DNA of 20,715 nt from an uncultured Chloroflexota bacterium (GTDB taxonomy: Bacteria; Chloroflexota; Dehalococcoidia; CAUJGQ01). This document shows, one piece after another, positions 8,146 to 15,700 of the stretch (position 1 is its first letter; each line of letters begins with the position of its first letter). A program made the position numbers and the translations under genes. Under the pieces are notes generated by a model. The model made no database searches, had not been told where the DNA came from, and saw only the letters and a list, made by a program, of their open reading frames with translations. The DNA is taken from positions 1 through 20,715 of the forward strand of contig CALFMN010000222.1 in the NCBI GenBank assembly GCA_937879875.1. The letters run 5' to 3'.

Positions 8146-8164
8146 ATTGTAGAACCGCTGTCAA
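8146..8164 (-). promoter_or_regulatory. Promoter-like hexamers upstream of the ABC operon
   Basis: On the minus strand a perfect TTGACA (8164-8159) and a TACAAT (8151-8146, 5 of 6 to the -10 consensus) occur, but only 7 bases apart, so they cannot be used as one promoter. TACAAT could act with a weaker upstream -35. TTGACA would need a -10 near 8141-8136, where only AGCAAC is seen. Transcription of the operon very likely starts around here, but the exact promoter is unresolved. Confidence 0.25.
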
Positions 8165-8203
8165 GCCGCGCACGGGTCGTTGGTGAACGCAGGCGCAGAG
8201 GCC

Positions 8204-8231
8204 GACCAGCGCGGTTCGCAGCGCGCTGGTC
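8204..8231. promoter_or_regulatory. Perfect 10-bp inverted repeat between divergent genes (operator candidate)
   Basis: GACCAGCGCG (8204-8213), eight bases, then CGCGCTGGTC (8222-8231). It lies in the shared upstream region of the leftward ABC operon and the rightward S41-like gene. Dyads of this size and position are typical binding sites for dimeric repressors, and the element could equally fold as a hairpin in a leader RNA. No regulator gene is adjacent. Confidence 0.5.
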
Positions 8232-8315
8232 CGGAGCATAATGAAAGGCGCCCCTGCCAGCGGGCGTGGTACCCCGGTGCGGCCGCCACCGCGGCGAGAC
8301 GAAGGGACCCAGCGG

Positions 8316-10329
8316 ATGCAGCACATCCTCCGGCTCGGCCCACTGCTCTCCCTGCTGCTCCTCCTCGGCGCCCGCGGTGGCGTCGCGGTGGCCCAAACCC
8401 CACCGGCGCTCTCGCCGATCGCGCAGCTCCTCCAACCCTACCTGCTGCCCGAGTCCGCCGCGCCAGCTGGTTTCCACCTCAGCCGCGTGCAAGAACGGAC
8501 CAACGTCTTGATTGCCGGGCTGCTCCAGGATCCCGAGCAGATTCGGCCACAAGTCGAGCGGGGACGGATCACCGGGGTGCGGCAGCTATTCCAGCAGGGG
8601 ACAGCGGCCCGCTCGCGCTCTATATCTACCCGGTCCTCTACCGCGACGCCGCCGGGAGTCTGGCTGATCTGGCCGACAACCCGGCCGCGCCGGGCCAGAC
8701 GCTCACCGCCTTCGACCTGCCGGTGCTCGGCGACGCGGCGCTGGGCCTGCTGATCCGCGGCACCGGCGCGGACGGCACGCCCTACGAGCAGCGGCAGATC
8801 GCCTTCAGCGCCGGCCGGCTCGAGGTCGTGCTGTACGAAATCGGACCCAGCGGGGCGCCGCGGCCCGACGATGTCCTGGCCGCTGCGCAGGCCGTCGCGC
8901 GCCGGATCGCCGCCCAGCCCGTGCCGCCGCCGAGCCCGGCGGAACGCGCGCTGCTCACCGACCAGACGAGCCCGGCCGCGATCTTGTATGACGCCTATAC
9001 GTACTTGCTGGCAAGCGCCTACCCGCCCGTGCCACCCGCCACGGTGCTCACCGCCGCCTACCGCGGGGCGGCGGCCGTGCTGGGGCAGCCGGACCGCGAG
9101 CCCCCAGCGATTACGAGCGACGACCCGATCGCAGCCTGGGCGCAGTTCCTCCCCGCCTACCGCGCACTCGAGGCGCAGGCAGGCGAGCCGGACCTGCCGC
9201 GTCTCGGCTACGCGGCGGCCGACGCGATGTACGCGTCGCTGCACACCTGCCGCACCCACTTCCTCAGCCCGCAGCAGGGCCAGCCGTGCTCGCGGCGCTC
9301 AGCAACCACGCGCTCGCGACCGTGGCCGCCACCGCCACGCCCCACGCGCCGTTCCGCATCGAGCGCGTCTTGCCCGGCAGTCAGGCCGAGGCGGACGGGC
9401 TGCAGCCGGGCGATCAGCTCCTCGCGATCGACCACGTCACCGCTCAGCAAGCGGGCGGGGAGCCGCAGTTCCTGGCGCTCGCGCTCGGCCAGGCGGGGCA
9501 GCCGCTCACGCTCACCCTCCAGCGGCCCGGCGTACCCACGCCGGTTGAGATCACCACCACGCGTGAGCTGGTGTCCTACCCGCTGGAGCAGCATCAGGTG
9601 CTGCTCGGGACCATCGGCTACGTCGACTTCGAGGGCTTTGCTGCCGGCGCCGCAGCCGTGGACGCCCTGCGCGCGGCGCTGACCGAGCTGTCGGCCGCCG
9701 GGGTGAGCGGCTGGATCCTGGACCTGCGCCTGAGCACGGGCCGCTCGCTGAGCACCCTGCAGCGCGTCGCCGGGGTCTTCTTGCCCCCTGATACCCCGGT
9801 CGCGACCACGCGTGGCGTGGAGGGCGGCCCAACGGCACTGGGCAGCATGGGCACGCCGCTGGTGGACCAGAAGCCGCTGGTTGTGATGATCGGTCCGGGC
9901 ACCGTCGCCGCCGCGGAGGTGCTGGCCCAAACGCTGCACGATGCTGGACGGGCGACGGTGGTCGGGTCGCAAAGCGCGGGCTGCGTGAACGACGGCCCAC
10001 GGTACGGGCTGCTCGACGGTGGGGGCGTCGTCATCTCGGCCACCGCGGTGTACGCGGGGGCGAGCCAGACGCCGCTGGAGGACGCTGGCGTGTCGCCAGA
10101 CGTGGCCGTGGCGCGGAGCGAAGCGGATCTGGCCGCGGGCCGGGATCCGCAGCTCGACGCGGCGCTTGCCCTCCTCGGGCAGGTCGTGCCGCTGCCCGAA
10201 CGCGCCGCTATCGGGACTGACGCACGCGTCAGCGGTCTCACCACAGCGAGCAGCAGCGGGCTGGGCGCCCGCCGAGGAGTCGTGGGTGGTGCGGGGGTGT
10301 CCTGGTGGCCAGGCCCACCACGGCGCTGA
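8316..10329 (+). pseudogene. S41/PDZ (carboxyl-terminal protease-like) secreted protein gene, broken by two frameshifts
   Basis: Three consecutive frames together make one protein of about 670 aa. Frame one starts at ATG 8316 with a signal peptide (MQHILRLGPLLSLLLLLGAR, cleavage after AVA) and runs to about 8597. There the G4 run at 8597-8600 needs one more G to continue as QQGDSGPLALYIYPV in the next frame. That second frame runs to about 9283, where another missing base restores VLAALSNHALA. The third frame carries a PDZ domain (about 9340-9540, VLPGSQAEADGLQPGDQLLAI) and the S41 core (about 9610-10130), ending at 10329. At the catalytic Ser position of SASASE the codon 9907-9909 is Ala (GTVAAAEV). 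At the Lys position, 25 residues on, codon 9982-9984 is Cys. It is therefore either a non-catalytic family member or a decaying gene. Sequencing indels could explain the shifts. Confidence 0.72.
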
Positions 10330-10468
10330 CCATCGCCCTCGTACGCGCCGAACACCACGCGGGCGCGGGTTGAGGGCAGGCTCAGCGTGTCCGGCAGCTG
10401 CCGCTGGATCGCCATGATGCTGTTGGACCCGTCCAGTGCTGCGCGTGATATAACGCGTATACGAATTT

Positions 10469-10606
10469 ATGGAGCGCGAGCAGGCACCGGATCAGCTTCA
10501 GCTAACCGGCATCCACATCAATCTCGCAGACCACGCGATCAGATTCGAAGACCGCCCCACCGTGCCGTGGCGGTTGCGCTTCACCGGTGAGGCGGTGCTG
10601 TCGTGA
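10469..10606 (+). CDS. Small 45-aa protein of unknown function
   Basis: ATG 10469 to TGA 10604-10606 encodes a 45-residue, well-balanced sequence: MEREQAPDQLQLTGIHINL, then ADHAIRFEDRPTVPWRLRF, ending TGEAVLS. The composition is unlike the Arg/Pro/Ser-rich chance frames of this GC-rich DNA and looks like a beta-rich small protein. An AT-rich stretch (TATAAC, TATACG) lies just upstream and could hold a -10 element. No clear ribosome site is seen. Seven bases after its stop, ATG 10613 opens a second short frame. Small tandem ORFs of this sort are common in phage structural clusters, which would fit with a prophage remnant, but I do not recognise the family. Confidence 0.42.
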   Translation: MEREQAPDQLQLTGIHINLADHAIRFEDRPTVPWRLRFTGEAVLS

Positions 10607-10612
10607 GCGGCG

Positions 10613-10729
10613 ATGAGCAAGTTGGCCGCGATCCGGGATAGGGCTGGGCCAGCTCAGGCCGATGCCTCTGCTTCACGGCTGCCGTCCGGGGTGCGACCTT
10701 TGACGCGCCACAACGGTCCCTTCAGGTAG
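10613..10729 (+). CDS. 38-codon frame, possibly the 5' stub of a gene cut by the istB remnant
   Basis: The frame begins MSKLAAIRDRAGPAQ, a natural-looking N-terminus with GAG 5 bases before the ATG. It then passes over the end of the istB remnant on the other strand (from 10654), so its later part is simply the reverse of that sequence. I read it as a gene start truncated by transposon-derived DNA. Evidence is weak. Confidence 0.2.
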   Translation: MSKLAAIRDRAGPAQADASASRLPSGVRPLTRHNGPFR

Positions 10730-10890
10730 AGCACGTGACCATGGTGGAGCAGTCGATCCACGATCGCCGCCGCCAGACTGCCGTCCTACACGATCTGCGC
10801 CCACTCCGTCAGGCTCTTGTTCGAGGTGATCAACGTTGGTCGCCGCCGTACGCCGCAGAGGGCGGGCAACAACACGCTCCTGTTTGGACC
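10654..10890 (-). pseudogene. istB: IstB-type transposition helper ATPase, C-terminal remnant with internal stop
   Basis: Reading the minus strand, the frame gives RRRPTLITSNKSLTEWAQIV, a TAG at 10788-10786, then DGSLAAAIVDRLLHHGHVLY and KGPLWRVKG, with a TGA at 10656-10654. ITSN followed by WAQ and VDRLLHH is the conserved C-terminal part of IstB/DnaC-like AAA+ proteins, which deliver IS21-family transposases to target DNA. Walker A and B motifs are missing: similarity fades at about 10880-10900, right beside the 122-bp inverted-repeat element. The internal stop is one base from CAG. No istA transposase is present, so this is a dead IS21-like fragment. Confidence 0.8.
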
Positions 10891-10908
10891 ACTGCGAGGA
10901 GGAAGGAT

Positions 10909-11030
10909 CAGGGTCTTTTGATTCTCGGCTGGGCACTGCGCTCACTTGCGGCCGGAACGCGGTAACGCTCCCGACAGGCTCGCCGCTGCGCGGCGACTTG
11001 CCGCGACAGTCGCAGAATCAAAAGACCCTG
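10909..11030. mobile_element. 122-bp MITE-like element with perfect 17-bp inverted repeats
   Basis: CAGGGTCTTTTGATTCT at 10909-10925 is repeated in perfect inverse as AGAATCAAAAGACCCTG at 11014-11030, enclosing 88 GC-rich bases without a gene. The arms are AT-richer than the surroundings. Sharp, perfect terminal repeats around a tiny non-coding core are typical of miniature transposable elements mobilised in trans. No target-site duplication is visible on either side, and I cannot name the parent family. A strong RNA hairpin with an 88-base loop is the alternative. It ends 18 bases before the -35 of the SOS promoter. Confidence 0.6.
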
Positions 11031-11048
11031 GGCCACCGCGTACAGGCC

Positions 11049-11078
11049 TTGACAATAGAACGTATGTTCTTTTATCCT
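11049..11078 (+). promoter_or_regulatory. SOS-controlled promoter of the imuB-dnaE2 operon
   Basis: A perfect -35 TTGACA (11049-11054) is followed by an 18-base spacer and TATCCT (11073-11078, 4 of 6 to the -10 consensus). The spacer contains the SOS box described next, so a bound LexA would block RNA polymerase. Transcription would start near 11085, leaving a leader of about 70 bases before the GTG start of imuB. Confidence 0.75.
11057..11070. promoter_or_regulatory. LexA (SOS) box, Gram-positive/Chloroflexota type
   Basis: AGAAC-GTAT-GTTCT matches the GAAC-N4-GTTC operator of the LexA/DinR type used by Firmicutes, Actinobacteria and Chloroflexota. It has perfect 5-bp arms and sits between the -35 and -10 of the promoter for a DNA-damage mutagenesis operon, where such a box is expected. 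Confidence 0.82.
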
Positions 11079-11142
11079 GCCGGCACATGCCGCAGTCATG
11101 CCTGCCGCCGTGCATGCAGACGATCGGTCGGGATGCTGCCCG

Positions 11143-11148
11143 AGGAGG
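11143..11148 (+). promoter_or_regulatory. Ribosome binding site setting the imuB GTG start
   Basis: AGGAGG is followed by a 6-base spacer and GTG at 11155. This is much better than any site near the in-frame ATG at 11098, which would add 19 poorly conserved residues. Confidence 0.65.
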
Positions 11149-11154
11149 AACGTG

Positions 11155-12438
11155 GTGCGGTCGTCGCGGATTGCCTGCGTCCTGCTGCCGAACCTTGCCG
11201 TGCAGGTCGTGCTCCGCCAGCGCCCTGAACTCGCCGGGAAACCGGTGATTGTCGGTGGCTATCCCCACGAACACCGGAGCGTGCTGGACGCCTCGCCCGA
11301 GGCATTGCGGACTGGCGTCTCACCGGGGATGTCTCTCCGCCGCGCGGCCGGGCTCTGTCCCGCGGCCACCTTCCTCCCCCTCGACGCCGCGCTCACGAGC
11401 GCGGCGTTTGCGTCTGTCCGCGCGGTTATGGAAACTTTCAGCCCGACCGTCGAGCCCGATCCGCCCGCTGCGGTGTATCTCGACCTCACCGGGATCGACC
11501 TCCGCATGCTCGGGCGGGACGGATCGCCCGGCGAAGAGGCGCTGCTGCATGCCCTGTCTGCCGAGGCCGCCGGCGCTGGTGCGGGCGATTCGGTGCGCGT
11601 CGGCGCCGGCAGCGGACGGTTTGTCGCCGCCGTCGCGGCCCACCTCGCCGACGCCGGCGGGGTGCGGATCATCCCGGCGGGAACGGAGCGGGAGACGCTG
11701 GCCCACCTGCCGGCGACGCTGCTGCCCGGCTCGGCGGAGCTGCAGCGTCGGCTGCACCGCTTCGGGCTGCGCACGATGGGAGATGTTGCTGCCCTGCCGC
11801 TCGGTCCGGTCCAGGCGCAATTCGGCCGCGACGGTCTGCGCCTCTGGCATCTGGCGCACGGCGACGATGACCGGCCGCTCAGCGGTCGTCGTGTACCCGA
11901 GCGCATGGTGCGGGAGTGGCGCTTTACCGACGCCGTCAGCAGCATCGCAGCACTGGATCAGGCCTGCGCGCGGCTGCTCACGACGCTCACCCCGGAGCTG
12001 GCAGAGCGCTACGTGAACTTCCGTCAGCTAACGCTCACGCTGCTCCTCGAAACCTCAGCCCCTTCGCGTTCCGCGACGGAGCGCGACACGGGTGAACGGG
12101 GTTGGCAGCACACCGTCACCCTCCACGCACCGGCGAATCAGCCACGGGTGGCGCTGCCGCTGCTGACCGCAGCCCTCCATGACCTGGCCCTGCCCGGTCC
12201 CGTGGCGGTCGTGCGCGTGGCGCTGCATGACCTGTGTCATGAGGACGGTCAGCAGGAGAGCCTCTTCAGCAGCACCGCCCGGCGGGTGACCCAGCTGGGC
12301 GAGGCGGTGCGGCAGGTGGAGGCCCGCTGCGGCCGCAACCTGCTCCGGCGGATCGTCCCTGTCGATCCCCGCTGCCGCATCCCCGAACGCCGCCATGCCC
12401 TGGTCGCGTTCCAGCCGGCTGGGGAGCGGCGCCCATGA
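11155..12438 (+). CDS. imuB: ImuB-type Y-family polymerase homologue (SOS mutagenesis adaptor)
   Basis: The 427-aa protein has the DinB/Y-family fold. The N-terminal strand is RIACVLLPNLAVQVVLRQRP, the second motif VYLDLTGIDLRMLG lies around residues 107-120, and a helix-hairpin-helix region contains LHRFGLRTMGDVAALPLG. The first catalytic motif carries no acidic residue (VLLPN instead of the DxD of active enzymes), as in ImuB proteins, so it should not polymerise. Near the C-terminus QESLF (367-371) is a good beta-clamp-binding pentapeptide. In characterised systems ImuB bridges the sliding clamp and DnaE2 for translesion synthesis. It is the first gene of an SOS-controlled operon, and its stop overlaps the next ATG by 4 bases (ATGA). 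No imuA or sulA-like gene is present upstream, where transposon debris begins instead. The start is set by the AGGAGG site. Confidence 0.9.
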   Translation: MRSSRIACVLLPNLAVQVVLRQRPELAGKPVIVGGYPHEHRSVLDASPEALRTGVSPGMSLRRAAGLCPAATFLPLDAALTSAAFASVRAVMETFSPTVEPDPPAAVYLDLTGIDLRMLGRDGSPGEEALLHALSAEAAGAGAGDSVRVGAGSGRFVAAVAAHLADAGGVRIIPAGTERETLAHLPATLLPGSAELQRRLHRFGLRTMGDVAALPLGPVQAQFGRDGLRLWHLAHGDDDRPLSGRRVPERMVREWRFTDAVSSIAALDQACARLLTTLTPELAERYVNFRQLTLTLLLETSAPSRSATERDTGERGWQHTVTLHAPANQPRVALPLLTAALHDLALPGPVAVVRVALHDLCHEDGQQESLFSSTARRVTQLGEAVRQVEARCGRNLLRRIVPVDPRCRIPERRHALVAFQPAGERRP

Positions 12439-12701
12439 CGACCGCCGATGACGCTGAACCGCTTGGCCTGCCCCGGCTCATCGCGGTCGAGACGGACGCC
12501 GACAGCGGCGCACCGCTGCGCCTGCGACGCCACGGCCGGACGCTTGCCGTGCTCTCGGTGCAGGAGGCATGGCGCATCGACGACGAGTGGTGGCGCCAGC
12601 CGATCGCCCGCCACTACTACCAGATCGAATGTAGCGGCGGCGTCCTGATCACGATCTTTCGCGACGGCATCACCCAGACCTGGTGGGAGCAGCGCGCCTG
12701 A
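12435..12701 (+). CDS. Small 88-aa protein of the imuB-dnaE2 operon (DUF6504-like)
   Basis: An 88-residue soluble protein with a split pattern. The first half carries a short strand pair (PRLIAVETDADSGAPLRLRR, then HGRTLAVLSVQEAWRID). The second half is rich in aromatic residues: DDEWWRQPIARHYYQIE, a Gly turn, and LITIFRDGITQTWWEQ. The W-R-I-D-x-E-W-W-R core and the Y-Y-x-[IV] strand recall the small DUF6504-type proteins that accompany error-prone polymerase genes. That assignment is from memory. It starts inside the imuB stop codon (ATGA) and ends 3 bases before dnaE2, so the three proteins are almost certainly co-translated and work together. No catalytic motif is visible. A structural or adaptor role in the mutasome, perhaps compensating for the missing ImuA, is inference. 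Confidence 0.8.
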   Translation: MTTADDAEPLGLPRLIAVETDADSGAPLRLRRHGRTLAVLSVQEAWRIDDEWWRQPIARHYYQIECSGGVLITIFRDGITQTWWEQRA

Positions 12702-12704
12702 ACC

Positions 12705-15700
12705 ATGCGCTACGCGGAGCTGCATCTGCACACGGCCTACTCGCTGCTCGACGGCGCCTCACAGCCGGAGGAGCTGGCGGCCCGTGCGGCAGCGTTGGGG
12801 ATTCCGGCGCTCGCCATCACCGACCATGATCGCCTCTCGGGTCTGCTGCCCTTCGCCACCGCCTGCCGGAACGCCGGCATCAAACCGATCATCGGCGCGG
12901 AACTGACGCTTGCCGGCGCTGACCCGGCGACGCCGTATCATGTCACCCTGCTCGCCCGCGACCAGCGCGGCTACGCCAACCTCTGCCGGCTGCTGACGGC
13001 GGCGCATCTGGGCCAGGAGAAGGGCCAGCCGGCGGTGGACTTCGCCACGCTGGCCCAGCACCACGAGGGGCTGATCGCGCTCTCCGGCTGCCGCATGGGG
13101 GAGATCAGCCGGCACCTCGTCGCCGGGCGTCGCCAGGAGGCGCTCGCCGCCGCACAGCGCTACGCCGGCGCCTTCGGCATGGACGGCTTCTACCTGGAGT
13201 TGCAACACACCCGCTGCCGCGGGGATGCCGCGCTGATTCGTGGGCAGGTCGCGCTCGCCGAGCACCTCGGGCTGCGCACCGTCGCCACCGGCAACGTCCA
13301 TTACCACGTGCCCGAGCGCCAGCGCCTGCAGGACGTGCTGGTCTGCATCCGTCACCGCACGACGCTCGATGCCTCCCACCACCTGCGCCGCCCCAACGCC
13401 GACGCCTATCTGAAGTCGCCCGCCGAGATGGCGCTGCGCTTCGCCGCCTACCCGATCGCCCTCACCAATACGCTGCGCATCGCCGACGCCTGCACGGCGA
13501 CGCTCGACTTCAGCGCCTACCGCTTCCCCGACTACCGTGTGCCGGACGGCCGCTCAGCCGATGCCTATCTGGAGCAGCTCTGTCGAGACGGCGCGGTGCG
13601 CAAGTATGGCCATTGCTCTGGCGAGGTGGAGGAGAAGCTGCGCTATGAACTCGACCTGATCCGCACGCACGCGCTGGCCGGCTACTTCCTGATCGTCTGG
13701 GACCTCGTCGCCTTCGCCCGGCGCAAGCAGATCCCGGCCCAGGGGCGCGGCTCGGCGGCCAACTCGATCGTGGCCTACGTGCTCGACCTGACCCGCGTGG
13801 ACCCGATCCGGCACCGTCTCTTCGTCGGGCGCTTCCTCAACGAAGAGCTGGAGACGATCCCGGACATCGACCTGGACTTCTCGCGCGAGCACCGGGAACA
13901 GGTGATTCAGTACCTCTACGACACCTACGGTCGCGACCACGCCGCGCTGGTCTGCACGTTCGTGACCTTCCAGGCGCGCAATGCCGTGCGTGAGGTCGGC
14001 AAGGTGCTCGATCTGCCCCCCGACGACCTCGACCGCATCGCCCGCCACCTGCATCACTTCGAGACGCCGGAGGCGGACTTCGCCGCCCAGATCGCGGCCA
14101 CCGTGCCCGGCATGGCGGAGAAGATGGCCTCGCCGCTCTGGCAGGAGTTCGCGGCGCTCTGCACCACGATCGCCGACTTCCCGCGCCACCTCTCGCAGCA
14201 CGTCGGCGGCATGGTGATCGCGTCGTGCCCGTTGGCCGAGCTGGTGCCGCTGGAGCCGGCCCGCATGCCGGGGCGGATCGTCACGCAGTGGGACAAGGAC
14301 GGTGTGGCCGACGCCGGGCTGATCAAGATCGATCTGCTGTCGCTGGGGATGCTGGCGCTCATCGACGAGGCCGCGGGTCTGGTGGCGGAGTCCCGCGGCT
14401 GGCGCCTCGACCTGGAGCACGTCCCACTTGACGACGAGGCCGTGTATGCCCAGCTCTGCCAGGCCGATACGGTCGGCGTCTTCCAGGTCGAGAGCCGGGC
14501 CCAGCAACAAAGCCTGCCCCAGTCACAGCCCCGCACCTTCCTCGACATCGTGGCGCAGGTGGCGATCATCCGCCCGGGCCCCTTGCAGGGGAACATGGTC
14601 CACCCGTATCTGCGTCGGCGGCGTGGTGAGGAGGAGGTCAGCTACCTGCATCCGCTGTTGGAGCCGGTGCTGGAGGAGACGCTCGGGGTGGTGCTGTACC
14701 AGGAGCAGTGCATTCGCATCGCGATCGAGGTCGCCGGCTTCTCCGCCGGCGAGGCGGACCAGCTGCGCCGCGCCATGAGCCGGAAGCGCTCGGTGGAGGC
14801 GATGGCGCAGCTTGCGCAGCGCTTCACCGACGGGGCGGCAGGACGCGGTGTGGACGGGGCGATCGCCCAGCAGATCTGGGCGATGTTGCAGGGCTTCGCA
14901 CAGTTCGGCTTCTGCAAGAGCCACGCGGCGGCGTTTGCCTGGATCACCTACCAATCGGCGTGGCTGCGCCGGTACTACCCGGCGGCGTTTTACTGCGCCC
15001 TGATCAACAACCAGCCGATGGGATTCTACTCGCCCGAGGTCGTGCTGAACGACGCGAAGCGGCACGGCGTGGAGGTGCTGCCGGTCGATGTGCAGGCCAG
15101 TCGCGACCGCTGCACGCTGGAGGACGACGCGGTACGGCTCGGCTATCGCTACGTCGCCGGGCTGGGGGAAGTCCAGCGGGAACGGCTGGACGCGGCGCGG
15201 CTGGCGGGGCGGTACGCCTCGCTCGGGGAGTTCTGCCGGCGCAGCGGTCTGGCGCGGGAGGCGGTGGAGAACCTGATCGCGATCGGCGCCGGCGACAGCT
15301 TCGGCCTGCACCGGCGGGAGCTGCTCTGGCAGCTGGGCCTGATCTACCGCCCCGAGGTGCACCACGCGGCGACACGGCGCCGGCGGCCCACCGAGGCGGA
15401 GGTCATCGCCAAACGCCTCGTGCCGGTGACCCAGCGCGCACCGCAGCCCCTGCCGTTCCGTCCCGTGCAGGAGGCGTTGCCGCTGCCCATCGCCCAGGAC
15501 ATGGTCGCTCTGACGCCGATGACGCCGCGCGCGGAGGCGGAAGCGGACTACGCGATCAGCGGCCTGTCGCCGCGCTACCACTGGCTGCAGTTCTTCCGCC
15601 CGCAACTGGCAGAGGACGTGGTGAGCAGCCGGCAGCTAGAACGGCTGCCGGACGGCACGACCGTGCGGCTGGCGGGGCTGGTGGTGTGCCGGCAGAAGCC

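Noticed and set aside
8159..8164. Perfect TTGACA taken as the -35 of the ABC operon
   Set aside because: No acceptable -10 at 16-19 bases; the nearby TACAAT is only 7 bases away.
8082..8552. N-terminal extension of the binding protein to 8552 (738 aa)
   Set aside because: It would run across the divergent promoter region and the signal peptide of the opposite gene, and the true export signal starts near 8081.
10303..10320. TGGTGG/CCACCA hairpin as a terminator of the S41-like gene
   Set aside because: It lies before the stop codon of the frame, has only a 6-bp stem and no T-run.
10332..10415. Minus-strand frame starting MAIQRQLPDTLSLPSTRA that looks partly protein-like
   Set aside because: It continues into the antisense of the S41-like gene and has no ribosome site, family or other support.
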